Shown: positions 48,401 to 52,706, counted from the first letter of the stretch. The stretch: 64,000 nucleotides of DNA from Priapulus caudatus (GCF_000485595.1 NW_014578183.1:12528-76527), one strand, 5' to 3'. Program-made: numbers and translations. The notes: generated by a model not told the origin, from the sequence alone.

Positions 48401-51201
48401 TGGTCAATGTCCCAAAAATCTTTCTGAAATCTCGTTGTCAAACGAGACGTCCTTGGAAAATTTGATGTTTTCATTTGTGTAAAAGGGGGAAAAAATGCCC
48501 TCTGCCTTCAGTTTACGCAGCCTGTGTGTATGTTTCAGGGAGGGTGGTGAACAGGTGGAGTCGACGTACTGTAATGCGAAGGCGCTGAACATGTCGATCC
48601 TGCGCATGGCATACGAGGCGCGCCACCAGCTGCGCGAGATCCTCAGCAACGCCGACTTCCCTGAGCAGTGCCTCATGCCGCTCGGCTTCAGCGTCGTCGG
48701 ACCCGACGCCGGCCTCGACATGGTGAGGGCGCCACTGTCGCATTACCAGTTTACCTTGCGTGTGTAGGTGGCACACCTGTGTAACATTGGACAGCGGTCC
48801 TGGGTAGGCATTGCAAGGTATAGTTTGCTGGTTCGGTTTCTAGAGCTTGAGGCAAAAATAGGCCGCTCTATGTATGTTTGGGGGCTGTTTGTTTGCTGTT
48901 TGCCTGAAGTCGTGTCGTGCTTGTTCTTTAGTTGTCTCGCTGCTCTGCAGGTGGCCTCTGCGTTGACGATGGGACTCTACCCGAACGTCTGCTACCACAA
49001 GAGCAAGCGCAAGATCCTGACGACCGGATGTAAGGCCGCACTCATCCACAAAGGCTCGGTGAACATAAGTTTGTTCAGGTGTTCAGGTTTGCTCAACAGC
49101 AAGTTTGAGCAGGAGTTCCCATCTCCTTACTTCGTCTTCGGAGAGAAGGTACAGCGTTTGCGCAGGTCCTGAGAAAAATGGAAAGTCTTGAAATTTTAAA
49201 GTGATATTTGCTAGGTCTGGAAAGTCCTGTAAAATAGGCTATGTGCCTGTAATGTTCTGGATAATAAGTTGTTATTGTGTGGTCCTAGAAATTGTTTTAA
49301 ATTGAGCTCCTGCCTATCTTGTCTGTAAGGCAATGAAATTTATTTCACGCAAGAACACTTGGCATTTCACTTGAGTGGGAGTCATGCAGTTATGCAGTGA
49401 AACCATCTCTATAGAACAGACACTTGTCTATAAAGGACACTTCGCATTAAGTAACCCTTATACACAGGTTTGACAGTAATCTAGCGAGTGAGTTCTATTT
49501 GTATTTTTCACACGTTTCGTTGTGTTCCTTTCAGATACGCACACGGGCAGTGTCTGCCAAGCAGATGACTCTGGTCTCAGCATTGCAGCTGCTGCTGTTT
49601 GCTAATCGTACTGCTGTCAACGATAATGGCACAATCGTTATTGATGGCTGGTATGTATGTGCTGCAGCCTAGTAGTGAGATAATTTCCTGTAGTGGATAT
49701 ACACATTACCTGAACTCGAAGTTCATTTAGAATTTAGTTTGACACATCTTCTCGTAGTAGCAATACGCATGTTAACGTGACTTGCCTGTTATCAAGAAAT
49801 TGGTTTTAGAAATTTTGTTGTGGTGATTTTGTTGTGGTGATACCAACTTGTTTTAGAGCGTTTATTGTCACTTCAGGATTAGATTGAAAATGCCTCATCA
49901 GGTGGCAGCAAAGATCATCGCTCTGCAGCCGGCCATCGAAGGCTGCATCATTAAGGCGTGCAACTCTCCGGACTACATAATGGCGCCCTCTGACCCTGAC
50001 CGACAGCTCATCACTGTAGTGCGGCATTTATCGAAGCTGCAAACAGCTGACTTTGGCATAGACAGGCAGGCGTAAGTGGTGCTTCTAAAGAGACCTCACT
50101 CGCAGAGTTATCATTGAGCGGTTGGACTTGTAAAACCACGACGCACGGGTTGTGAGTGGCACATCTAGACAACCTTGCGATTAACCTATCCATCTCTCGG
50201 GATTGGCAAGCAGTCCTAGCCAATCATTGTTGCGATGGGACGTTCTAAAAGAGAGTGCTTGGCAATAACTTGCCACGAAGTCGGCAACTTGGCATGCAAG
50301 CTTTACAAATCTTACAAACTTTTCTAACTGGACTGGCCTTGAAATAATATCCAAGAGTGTGTGGCTATCTTGCTTAGATAGATAGGTCAGTTGCAAAGGA
50401 GTTGCATGGTAGAGTTATGCGAGAGAGGTCGTTTGTGGTTTAACAAGTTGGCAGAAGTTGACGATTGTGAATGATCCAATTATGCATTAGAGTGCGAATT
50501 TCCCTAACCTCTTGTTCTGATTTGGGTAGTGCATGTGTTCTTCATGAAATAAGTTGATCAGATTTAATGATATTATGTGATATTATAAAATCTTGAATAA
50601 TTTCATTTAGATATTTCTATATATAATATTATTACACACGTTTTTTGTTTGCTGCAGTGAACGTGAGAAGAACTCGACCCGTACCGGTGAAGGTGGTTTC
50701 GGTCCACCGCCTACACAGCGCCCGAGGTATGGGGACGGAGGCGGTTATGGAGGGTTCCCATCACGAGGAACTGGATACGCAGGAAGAGGAGGCAGTTTTG
50801 GAGGAGGAAGAGGTGGCAGCTATGGAGGAGGAAGAGGTGGCAGCTATGGAGGCAGAAGGGGAGGTTATGGGGGTAGAGGAGGTTATCAAGGGGGAGGAGG
50901 TGGTTATCAAGGGGGAGGTAGAGGAGGTTATCAAGGGGGAGGAGGTGGTTATCAAGGGGGAGGTAGAGGAGGTTATCAAGGGGGAGGAGGTGGTTATCAA
51001 GGGGGAGGTAGAGGAGGTTATCAGGAAGGATGGGGAGGAGGCCGAGGAGGGGGAGCAGAAAGAGGAAGCGGAGGTTATCAGGGAGGAGGAGGAGGAGGGG
51101 TGGGTTATCATGGGGGAGAAGGAGGTCCTGGAGAGTTTACTGGAGAACAGGGAGGAACTTTCAGTGGAGGAGGAGGTAGTGGCATTGACAGTGGCCAATA
51201 G
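8632..51201 (+). CDS. DHX9: DHX9-type ATP-dependent RNA helicase A, whole gene (26 coding exons)
   Basis: Joining 26 exons listed separately below gives an uninterrupted 1345-residue frame, close to the roughly 1270-1300 residues usual for DHX9/maleless. Order of domains: dsRNA-binding domain 1 (about residues 1-84), Pro/Gly linker, dsRBD2 (about 155-260), helicase core with Walker [10 protein letters not shown] (405-413), TQPRR (437-441), DEIH (505-508), SAT (537-539), STNIAE (717-722) and QRRGRAGR (765-772), the helicase-associated and OB-like region (about 840-1165) and an RGG tail (1165-1345). Family knowledge: a nuclear 3'-5' DExH helicase that unwinds RNA and RNA-DNA hybrids and acts in transcription, splicing and RNA export; in flies it is part of the dosage compensation complex. 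Every junction is GT-AG with matching phase. Exon 1 and exon 11 have broken extra copies, and exons 21-25 have an extra intact copy upstream of exon 20; the model uses 8632, 34543 and the 47983-50071 copies. The 5' UTR start was not determined. Confidence 0.96.
8743..9411. other. DHX9 intron 1, first part
   Basis: No coding signal. Holds the palindrome at 9099-9141. Ends at the junction where the duplicated unit restarts (9412). Confidence 0.6.
9099..9141. repeat. Palindrome, ATTATCAGGAGTA family, copy 2
   Basis: ATCAGGAGTAGATAATAGGG and its complement meet at GGGAATTCCC; one mismatch in the right arm. Confidence 0.9.
10813..11307. other. Assembly gap, 495 N
   Basis: Run of N inside the second hAT copy. 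Confidence 1.
11308..11882. repeat. Segment repeated at 15999-16577
   Basis: Starts ACATCAGTAG right after the gap and runs AT-rich to GAGGGGTAGATTC, the same as 15999-16577 with few differences. Its place within the hAT element makes no biological sense and suggests a wrong join. Confidence 0.85.
11900..13012 (+). pseudogene. hAT transposase C-terminal half, better preserved copy
   Basis: Pieces here are less broken than in copy 1: [20 protein letters not shown] (11855-12091 frame), [15 protein letters not shown] and [19 protein letters not shown] with [12 protein letters not shown] (12161-12523), and at about 12938-13006 the closing [20 protein letters not shown] of the hAT dimerisation domain. 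These match THAP12/P52rIPK-like hAT proteins. Still interrupted by frameshifts. Confidence 0.85.
15192..15321 (+). pseudogene. Broken copy of DHX9 exon 1
   Basis: Same bases as 8632-8742 with at least eight single- or few-base insertions, so the reading frame is lost after a few codons, and the donor region is altered. Confidence 0.9.
15686..15728. repeat. Palindrome, ATTATCAGGAGTA family, copy 3 (paralogue of copy 2)
   Basis: Same as 9099-9141 with a few indels. Confidence 0.85.
16840..17370. mobile_element. TIR element with TTAGGG tract and tRNA-like segment
   Basis: Inverted ends of about 65 bp: left GTGTCTAAACAACCGGATCC, TGAAAACTAAACAAC and CTCTCTTCTCT; right is the complement with a few changes. 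Inside are a TTAGGG tract (16963-17036) and a tRNA-like stretch at about 17062-17132. No ORF for a transposase. Confidence 0.85.
17062..17132 (+). ncRNA. tRNA-like segment (SINE-like head)
   Basis: TTGCTCAACGGTAGAGC resembles the D-arm/A box of Pol III promoters and TGTTCGAACCCC the T-arm/B box, about the right distance apart. The acceptor stem does not pair convincingly, so it is tRNA-derived and not a working tRNA. Confidence 0.6.
17371..18070. other. Intron 1 sequence with simple repeats
   Basis: Contains the right part of the 16563-17912 element and a short CGCA/TGCA run near 17530. No gene seen. Confidence 0.5.
18075..18960 (-). mobile_element. LINE 3' remnant, minus strand
   Basis: Minus-strand frame 18922-18728 reads [20 protein letters not shown] then [12 protein letters not shown], the well-known C-terminal IYKLQLGKFMY...LPSIF block of LINE ORF2 proteins. 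Further 3' on the same strand there is a long AT-rich UTR and an AATAAAGTG signal near 18085. (AAATTC)n at 18476-18496 is a simple repeat in the UTR. Confidence 0.65.
19391..19456 (-). ncRNA. tRNA-like segment
   Basis: On the minus strand: GGTGGACCAGTAGGTAACA (A-box-like) and GGGAGTTCAAGCACCC (B-box-like). Probably a SINE remnant. Confidence 0.5.
19984..20124 (+). CDS. DHX9: DHX9 exon 2: rest of dsRBD1
   Basis: 47 codons, phase 0 at both ends, acceptor TACAG and donor GTAAGT. It holds the typical dsRBD end [20 protein letters not shown] with the lysine pair that contacts the dsRNA phosphates, then the EVPSFA motif. It joins exon 1 after an intron of 11.2 kb in this assembly. Confidence 0.95.
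20453..20830. mobile_element. Possible small element with ACCTCCGC ends and minisatellite core
   Basis: ACCTCCGCGCAAC at the left and GCGGAGGT near 20803 at the right are inverted. Between them lie a TG/CG microsatellite (20500-20575) and a GCGAGCGGCGAGTCAGCAGC minisatellite (20590-20780). Mobile nature is inferred only. Confidence 0.4.
20590..20780. repeat. GAGCGGCGAGTCAGCAG minisatellite
   Basis: At least six units of about 28 bp with deletions. Confidence 0.85.
20831..21802. other. DHX9 intron 2, remainder
   Basis: No coding signal recognised; short unrelated open frames only. Confidence 0.5.
21803..21929 (+). CDS. DHX9: DHX9 exon 3: proline/glycine-rich linker
   Basis: Acceptor TTTCAG, donor GTATGT, starts phase 0 and ends phase 1. 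It encodes a Pro/Gly linker ([20 protein letters not shown]) between the two dsRBDs, the place where DHX9 proteins carry a low-complexity linker. Low conservation makes this exon slightly less certain than its neighbours, but the phases fit on both sides. Confidence 0.88.
22166..22248 (+). CDS. DHX9: DHX9 exon 4: end of linker
   Basis: Begins with two bases that complete the Asp codon started in exon 3 and encodes [20 protein letters not shown] then KKVED, ending phase 0 at GTAAGT. The [15 protein letters not shown]-like stretch leads into dsRBD2. Confidence 0.88.
22372..22511 (+). CDS. DHX9: DHX9 exon 5: first half of dsRBD2
   Basis: Encodes [20 protein letters not shown] and ends with GPHHNR; the first matches the highly conserved [14 protein letters not shown] stretch and the second the GPDHNR strand of dsRBD2. 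Ends phase 2 at GTAGTC. Confidence 0.96.
22688..22719. repeat. Perfect hairpin in intron 5
   Basis: CGCACGGGTTC and GAACCCGTGCG separated by nine bases. A second GC-rich inverted pair, GGCGCCGCCC and GGGCGGCGCC, follows at about 22757-22797. Confidence 0.85.
22798..23864. other. DHX9 intron 5, remainder
   Basis: No gene seen. Contains a weak relative of the palindrome family (ATTATCCGGAGTA facing GCTCCTGATAAT, 23031-23086) and, near 23288, a GTGAATACATGTTGCCTAAA stretch related to the minus strand near 32620. Confidence 0.45.
23865..23911 (+). CDS. DHX9: DHX9 exon 6: dsRBD2 middle strand
   Basis: A 47-base exon, acceptor TTGCAG and donor GTAAGT, completing Arg and encoding [15 protein letters not shown] (family: SFIAEMTIYIK). 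It is too short to be found by ORF length; phase and homology both support it. Confidence 0.92.
24208..24344 (+). CDS. DHX9: DHX9 exon 7: end of dsRBD2
   Basis: Acceptor TCGCAG, donor GTCAGT. Encodes [20 protein letters not shown] followed by [13 protein letters not shown], equivalent to the [25 protein letters not shown] helix of the family. Ends phase 0. Confidence 0.95.
24345..25320. other. DHX9 intron 7, first part
   Basis: No gene seen. GGGGGAATATTTCCCCC palindrome at about 24909-24925. Confidence 0.5.
25325..25510 (+). mobile_element. SINE-like unit: tRNA-like head, AT-rich body, TTAGGG tail
   Basis: Head TAGCCGAACGCGTACAGC (A-box-like) and GGATCGAATCCCC (B-box-like), body with AATTAACGCAAATATTTACA and TGATTT, ending in AATAGGGTTAGGGTTAGGGT. 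The body matches the reverse strand of 30780-30860. Confidence 0.65.
25795..25884 (+). CDS. DHX9: DHX9 exon 8: spacer between dsRBD2 and helicase core
   Basis: 30 codons, phase 0 both ends, acceptor CCCAG and donor GTAAGT. Acidic spacer beginning [20 protein letters not shown], corresponding to the LSQDLEHQLQNII segment of vertebrate DHX9. Confidence 0.85.
25993..26056 (+). mobile_element. Pogo/Tigger-like TIR fragment
   Basis: CAGTGAAATCGCCTACAT and AGACACCTGTTTATAAAGG resemble the CAGTGAAACC...GACACC...TATAA end of pogo-type elements; related fragments at 46058 and 49398. Confidence 0.4.
26393..26560 (+). CDS. DHX9: DHX9 exon 9: WSPPQ linker
   Basis: 56 codons, acceptor GACAG, donor GTGAGT. 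Contains [20 protein letters not shown], a hallmark DHX9 sequence (VPWSPPQSNWNPW...NIDEGPLA in vertebrates). The frame is open into the flanking intron, but the homology stops at the donor. Confidence 0.95.
26561..27497. other. DHX9 intron 9
   Basis: No gene seen; AT-rich. Confidence 0.5.
27498..27695 (+). CDS. DHX9: DHX9 exon 10: pre-helicase helix and Walker A
   Basis: 66 codons, phase 0 both ends. Encodes [39 protein letters not shown] and then [15 protein letters not shown], the ATP-binding P-loop. The donor GTATGT runs directly into a TGCG microsatellite in the intron. Confidence 0.97.
27696..27807. repeat. (TGCG)n microsatellite at the exon 10 donor
   Basis: Begins within the donor GTATGTGTGCG and continues for about 110 bases. 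Confidence 0.95.
28265..29044 (+). mobile_element. Helitron-like non-autonomous element
   Basis: Starts TC after A (28264) and ends CTAG before T (29045), as Helitrons insert between A and T. The end carries the palindrome GCGGGTACCCGC (29027-29038) just before AGCTAG, like the 3' hairpin and CTRR end of Helitrons. No Rep/helicase ORF, about 780 bp. Confidence 0.6.
29111..30337 (+). repeat. Degraded duplicate of 34391-35577
   Basis: Runs from CGTGTCAAACATTCATG to AACAGTGTCT and stops at a run of N. It holds a broken DHX9 exon 11 and the intron after it. Differences from the other copy are mostly single-base indels. Confidence 0.92.
29272..29488 (+). pseudogene. Broken copy of DHX9 exon 11
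   Basis: Starts GTTCCGCAGTTCATCCTCGA as at 34543 but has insertions that destroy the frame (for example GCAACGCAGG for GCAACCAGG) and an altered acceptor (GGAAG for CGCAG). Confidence 0.93.
30338..30351. other. Assembly gap, 14 N
   Basis: Short N run between the duplicated segment and a CA microsatellite (30352-30387). Confidence 1.
30652..31097. mobile_element. TIR element with CCCTAA tract and minus-strand tRNA-like segment
   Basis: Left end GCCGGCGGCGAAATGTTTTG with GAGTTCTGGACC; right end complement GCCGGGCCGCGAAATTTTTG with GAGTTCCGGACC. Interior: CCCTAA tract at 30692-30740, AT-rich body and a tRNA-like segment at 30903-30970 (minus). Confidence 0.85.
30903..30970 (-). ncRNA. tRNA-like segment
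   Basis: Minus strand TAGCTGACGAGGTAGAGC is an excellent A box and CGTTCGAATCCCG an excellent B box, about 35 bases apart. tRNA-derived; it lies in a TIR element, so a working tRNA is unlikely but not excluded. Confidence 0.65.
31098..31200. repeat. CA/CG microsatellite
   Basis: Directly follows the right TIR of the 30652-31097 element. Confidence 0.95.
31201..32203. other. Spacer upstream of unknown gene
   Basis: No recognised gene. From 31830 onward CpG-rich, including repeated GGCGACC units (31848-31895), and may hold the promoter of the 32204 gene. Confidence 0.4.
32204..32547 (+). CDS. Unknown spliced gene, exon a
   Basis: Open frame of 114 codons ending TGC-AG at a GTAACG donor (32548). 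A later in-frame ATG is at 32303 ([20 protein letters not shown]). Middle part contains a basic stretch [18 protein letters not shown] and ends [13 protein letters not shown]. It joins exon b in phase. There may be an earlier exon. I do not recognise the product. It lies in the same orientation inside the DHX9 intron, in an unusually CpG-rich island compared with nearby introns. Confidence 0.55.
32548..33535. other. Intron between exons a and b
   Basis: Contains a CCGTAGGGGTGGTTACCC / GGTTACCCTACGGG inverted cluster at 33022-33068. No other coding signal. Confidence 0.45.
33536..34025 (+). CDS. Unknown spliced gene, exon b
   Basis: Acceptor CATTTCAG; its first base completes the Arg codon left open by exon a, giving [16 protein letters not shown]. 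The frame stays open for 163 codons to a GTAAGC donor at 34026. Features: [26 protein letters not shown], then a Cys-rich region [11 protein letters not shown]...RCCAL and ending MDEACMK. The CxxxMCDGQ...CC pattern vaguely recalls uncharacterised proteins of algae and invertebrates, from memory only. No later exon could be identified before DHX9 exon 11, so the gene is incomplete, uses exons I missed, or is a remnant. Confidence 0.55.
34026..34542. other. Intron sequence before DHX9 exon 11
   Basis: GT/GC-rich run at 34080-34160, then the start of the segment duplicated at 29111. Confidence 0.6.
34543..34756 (+). CDS. DHX9: DHX9 exon 11: motifs Ia/Ib of RecA domain 1
   Basis: Acceptor TCGCAG, donor GTACGT, phase 0 to phase 1. 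Encodes [20 protein letters not shown], then [20 protein letters not shown] and [24 protein letters not shown] broken copy with several indels lies at 29272-29488. This intact copy is the functional exon. Confidence 0.96.
34757..35769. other. DHX9 intron 11
   Basis: Trinucleotide runs (AGT)n near 34850-34970 and (TAC/TGC)n near 35060-35145; no gene seen. Duplicated, with indels, in 29489-30337. Confidence 0.6.
35770..35885 (+). CDS. DHX9: DHX9 exon 12: DEIH box
   Basis: Completes a Gly codon and encodes [20 protein letters not shown] followed by [22 protein letters not shown] is the Walker B motif that coordinates Mg-ATP. Donor GTACGC, phase 0. Confidence 0.96.
35886..36260. other. DHX9 intron 12
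   Basis: Contains three diverged tandem copies of a TCGTGTTCCTTCATGATAT / CACTTCCTCATGCAAGACAT unit (35850-36140), apparently derived from the end of exon 12. Confidence 0.55.
36261..36384 (+). CDS. DHX9: DHX9 exon 13: SAT motif
   Basis: Encodes [20 protein letters not shown] then [14 protein letters not shown], with SAT (motif III) linking ATP hydrolysis to unwinding. Acceptor TGCAG; donor GTGCCT is followed at once by a GT/GC microsatellite to about 36482. Confidence 0.95.
36388..36482. repeat. GT/GC microsatellite at the exon 13 donor
   Basis: Starts four bases after the GTGCCT donor. Confidence 0.95.
36662..36789 (+). CDS. DHX9: DHX9 exon 14: YYLEDC and acidic insert
   Basis: Encodes [20 protein letters not shown] then [12 protein letters not shown], matching the YFLEDCIQM stretch and the following Lys-rich and Asp-rich insert of DHX9. 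Acceptor TTGTAG, donor GTACGA, ends phase 0. Confidence 0.94.
36790..37064. other. DHX9 intron 14
   Basis: No feature recognised. Confidence 0.5.
37065..37206 (+). CDS. DHX9: DHX9 exon 15: start of RecA domain 2
   Basis: Encodes [20 protein letters not shown] then LIEGLLTYV, equivalent to the SMSQLNEKETPFELIEALLKYI helices. Acceptor TTTCAG, donor GTACAA, phase 0 to phase 1. Confidence 0.94.
37707..37879 (+). CDS. DHX9: DHX9 exon 16: motif IV region
   Basis: Encodes [20 protein letters not shown] then [20 protein letters not shown] and ends PNVTK at GTACGC. FLPGW and [10 protein letters not shown] are diagnostic of the DEAH/RHA helicases. The end of this exon and its donor are tandemly duplicated just downstream (see 37848-38150). 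Confidence 0.96.
37848..38150 (+). repeat. Tandem duplication of the exon 16 end and donor
   Basis: 37848-37985 and 37991-38150 are similar: both read TTCGA(A/G)AAGGTGCC..AACGTCACGAAG|GTACGCCG, then a pyrimidine-rich stretch with CCGCTATCTTACCACTC. Use of the second donor (38025) would extend the exon by 145 bases and shift the frame. Confidence 0.85.
38151..38617. other. DHX9 intron 16, remainder
   Basis: A GCGGATATGGGACTGATTCA stretch at 38393 is also present at 30020 and 35270, so a dispersed repeat. No gene. Confidence 0.45.
38618..38691 (+). CDS. DHX9: DHX9 exon 17: motif V
   Basis: Short 74-base exon encoding [20 protein letters not shown] then IDSCK. STNIAE with SSIT is helicase motif V; most family members have ETSIT. 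Acceptor TTGTAG, donor GTAAGT, phase 2. Confidence 0.95.
38692..39130. other. DHX9 intron 17
   Basis: Weak TTAGGG-like degenerate tract near 38835-38870; no gene. Confidence 0.5.
39131..39283 (+). CDS. DHX9: DHX9 exon 18: motif VI (arginine finger)
   Basis: Encodes [20 protein letters not shown] then [29 protein letters not shown] supplies the arginine finger for ATP hydrolysis. Acceptor CTGCAG, donor GTGAGT. Confidence 0.97.
39284..39858. repeat. DHX9 intron 18 with inverted repeat
   Basis: AAGGCCATCCTTAAAAAATT at 39318 and its complement AATTTTTTAAGGGTGGCCTA at 39556-39575 flank about 240 bases, with TTGCTGTCCCCCGACCCA and TGGGTCGG...GGACAGCAAA also inverted; a small TIR element (39317-39576) is likely. 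Confidence 0.7.
39859..40019 (+). CDS. DHX9: DHX9 exon 19: winged-helix region
   Basis: Encodes [40 protein letters not shown] and [14 protein letters not shown], the winged-helix part that follows RecA domain 2. Acceptor CATAG, donor GTACGT, ends phase 1; the only exon in the window that matches this phase and the next protein segment is at 47345. Confidence 0.95.
40020..40687. other. Intron 19, first part
   Basis: CCTACTGTCCAGTGTCACCCC unit repeated at 40074-40190, then AT-rich DNA. No gene. Confidence 0.5.
40688..40911. mobile_element. TIR element with CCCTAA core, 224 bp
   Basis: Perfect 44-bp inverted ends (40688-40731 and 40868-40911) beginning GGGGTCGTTGTCGTATCAGG. The core 40777-40819 is CCCTAA repeats. 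A degenerate copy is at about 54520-54703. Confidence 0.92.
41580..43800. repeat. Complex tandem repeats in intron 19
   Basis: Three units with a 188-bp period (GCGCATATCACACAATACGG at 41741, 41929 and 42117), and larger diverged units sharing TTTAACAGCCGCATAT at 41595 and 43177. No ORF of note. Confidence 0.8.
44122..44164. repeat. Perfect 15-bp hairpin
   Basis: GTGGATACGTGCGCC and GGCGCACGTATCCAC separated by 13 bases. Confidence 0.9.
44666..44827 (+). CDS. Duplicate DHX9 exon 21 (copy A)
   Basis: Intact, same protein as 47983-48144, with good TTTCAG and GTATGC splice sites. Would follow exon 19 in the wrong phase. Confidence 0.6.
45224..45407 (+). CDS. Duplicate DHX9 exon 22 (copy A)
   Basis: Identical in protein to 48539-48722. 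Confidence 0.6.
45636..45803 (+). CDS. Duplicate DHX9 exon 23 (copy A), without insertion
   Basis: 56 codons; reads [11 protein letters not shown] directly. Closer to the family length than the copy at 48951. Confidence 0.6.
46058..46136 (+). mobile_element. Pogo/Tigger-like TIR fragment (also 49398-49476)
   Basis: CAGTGAAACCATCTCTATAG then GACACTTGTCTATAAAGGAC. Present in both copies of the exon block, so older than the duplication. Confidence 0.45.
46198..46313 (+). CDS. Duplicate DHX9 exon 24 (copy A)
   Basis: Intact, TIVLDGW instead of TIVIDGW. Confidence 0.6.
46528..46722 (+). CDS. Duplicate DHX9 exon 25 (copy A)
   Basis: Intact; APSDLDRQ instead of APSDPDRQ. No RGG exon follows before exon 20. 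Confidence 0.6.
46857..47344. repeat. Intron with CACCTACTGTCCAGTGTCAC minisatellite
   Basis: Four or more units of about 60 bp at 46858-47075 (TATCACCACCCACCATCTAC and relatives); related to the unit near 40074. Confidence 0.8.
47345..47456 (+). CDS. DHX9: DHX9 exon 20: start of helicase-associated (ratchet) domain
   Basis: Encodes [20 protein letters not shown] then [17 protein letters not shown] (family: [37 protein letters not shown]). Acceptor TTACAG, donor GTGAGT. It occurs once, between the two copies of the following exon block, so the block copy that precedes it is out of gene order. Confidence 0.95.
47640..47975. repeat. 43-bp minisatellite next to exon 21 acceptor
   Basis: Units start TCGGCTTGTGCACGTTTTG at 47791, 47834, 47877, 47920 and 47963, exactly 43 bases apart; diverged units upstream. 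Two or three units in copy A. Confidence 0.95.
47983..48144 (+). CDS. DHX9: DHX9 exon 21 (copy in correct order)
   Basis: Encodes [20 protein letters not shown], then a conserved [20 protein letters not shown] and GWEDAR. Acceptor TTTCAG lies at the end of a 43-bp minisatellite. Donor GTATGC. Identical in protein to the copy at 44666. Confidence 0.93.
48539..48722 (+). CDS. DHX9: DHX9 exon 22 (copy in correct order)
   Basis: Encodes [40 protein letters not shown] and [12 protein letters not shown], matching the FCEHKRLNMATLRMTWEAKVQLKEIL helices. Acceptor TTTCAG, donor GTGAGG. Confidence 0.93.
48951..49148 (+). CDS. DHX9: DHX9 exon 23 (copy in correct order), with a 10-codon insertion
   Basis: Encodes [20 protein letters not shown] then [18 protein letters not shown] and ends [10 protein letters not shown]. 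Relative to the upstream copy (45636-45803) it carries 30 extra in-frame bases between SVN and SKFEQEF, at the place where the family has a variable loop. Acceptor CTGCAG, donor GTACAG. Confidence 0.92.
49535..49650 (+). CDS. DHX9: DHX9 exon 24 (copy in correct order)
   Basis: Encodes [20 protein letters not shown] then [19 protein letters not shown], the OB-like region (family: IRTRAISAKGMTLVTPLQLLLF). Acceptor TTTCAG, donor GTATGT, phase 2. One Leu/Ile difference from the upstream copy. Confidence 0.92.
49877..50071 (+). CDS. DHX9: DHX9 exon 25 (copy in correct order)
   Basis: Encodes [20 protein letters not shown] then [20 protein letters not shown] and ends in DRQA. Corresponds to the last folded helices before the RGG tail. 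Acceptor TTCAG, donor GTAAGT, phase 2, which joins the T at 50658. Confidence 0.9.
50072..50657. other. DHX9 intron 25
   Basis: No feature recognised; sequence after 50205 is unique to this copy. Confidence 0.5.
50658..51201 (+). CDS. DHX9: DHX9 exon 26: RGG/YGG tail and stop
   Basis: Acceptor CTGCAG then 180 codons to TAG at 51199. The tail is almost entirely Gly, Arg, Tyr, Gln and Ser, with [18 protein letters not shown] and similar units, as in other DHX9 proteins where this segment binds RNA and nucleic-acid partners and carries the nuclear transport signal. Three perfect or near-perfect 45-bp units (15 codons each) lie at 50881-51015. The longer acidic open frame in the same bases is an offset shadow. 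Confidence 0.95.
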
Positions 51202-51995
51202 GCTGCAGTATTATTGCTATTAATATCAAAAATGGATAATGGAGATTGTGTTATTAATTATATCCTATATAGTTCTATATAGATAGATCCTTTAGATGTG
51301 TGTACCCACGCACTTGCATGCACACACACTTACACATGCACGCACGCACGTGCGTACACATTCCTTGGATATGTGTCCTAATGTAATAGTATTCTGTATT
51401 ATATTACGTGTTCTATTATAGATTTAAGTTGTAATCCTAGGTTTGTTTATTCCACTATACACTGTTTTCATCAAGCCTGTATAGTAAACAATGATGGTCT
51501 GTATGAATCAGAAATTCTATATTTCCATCATATGTGTGTACTTTTCATTTTCTAGATTGTCATGCGGCATATATGTTGTTGTGATCCTGTAATGATGAAC
51601 ATTTACTTGGTGTAACAATGAATTGTGCATTCAGTTATCATTGAATATGTGAATCTTCTTAGCCAATAATGCCTGGCTGTAACTTAAATTGTGATTTCAA
51701 TAGTCAAAATGTAAGATATCAATTAGATTCCAAGTGATGCATGGCAAAAAATATGATATGGCTTTCCCATATTATGGAATCAGGCTAATTTCAGTAATTG
51801 CCATCGTTTGTATAATCAGTTGTATATTTATTACTGAGATGTAGTCGGTGTCTCACTAATTCTCAATCTGAATCACAGAATTCTGGAATCCGGCATGTGT
51901 GTAATAAGGAATGGTGGTTTGTATGGTCTGTACAGACCGTAGATTGTGTAAGACTCGAACCAACTTTTTGTTCAATAAATAGGCCTACATTATAT
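51202..51995 (+). other. DHX9: DHX9 3' untranslated region (approximate)
   Basis: AT-rich, no coding potential. The first convincing polyadenylation signal in good context is AATAAA at 51974-51979, so the transcript probably ends shortly after; the exact cleavage site cannot be seen. Confidence 0.45.
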
Positions 51996-52706
51996 CAAGA
52001 TCATATAAATGTTTTTTTTAATGTTTCTGTTATATTAGCAATGTGCAATTTTTTTTAGTGTTTCTGTTATATTAGCAATGTGCACGTAAATTCATGTCGG
52101 CTGGTATTACACGTTCTGCTTATAATCTAGTAAATTATTATTCATGGATATTTGCCTAAATGCATTATGGTTCATATGTGTGTGTGTCGTTATCATGTGT
52201 ATGTGCTCATGGGCAATTCTCCGCCTGGTGCTGCCACTAGGGGTCACCAGTATCTAAATGTTCATACGTCACAACACAAGCGTACTCTCTACCCCCCTCT
52301 AGTCATCGCTCTTCCATGTCTTATATTATTCCTTCATTTTTTCCCATGCCACAGCTGATCGCTCTTCTCGCCACTGAGTCTCTCTGACCCCCATATCCCT
52401 AAAAAAATTACATCAATAATTTGTCTACATTCATGCTCACATAATTTTCTTTATTTGCTCGGTGTTTGCGTGAACACACTAGGTATTATTCCAAGCGTGT
52501 AGGTATTTAGCATGTGTCTCATGTTGCATGTGATTAGCATTGTACGTAAAGAAATGTGAAATTCTCTTCTTTCCTTAAGCAGTTGGCAAAAATTGAAGCT
52601 TTAATTTTCTACTTCGAATCACAGTGTTGATCTGCATGTCAAACTGAAGCTGCCATCTTGAACTGAACTGAAGCTTGAAGCTATGTCTCCTTGATGTAAT
52701 TGTCTA
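51996..52706. other. Intergenic spacer
   Basis: AT-rich; TTTTTTAATGTTTCTGTTAT repeated twice near 52011-52078. No gene seen. Confidence 0.5.

Noticed and set aside
47635-48465. 276-codon frame with [11 protein letters not shown] repeats, and the similar frame 44504-45148
   Set aside because: Translation of the 43-bp minisatellite and of exon 21 in a wrong frame.
50645-51223. 192-codon Glu/Val-rich frame over the RGG exon
   Set aside because: It is an out-of-frame reading of the Gly/Arg tail; the frame at 50659 joins exon 25 in phase and matches DHX9.
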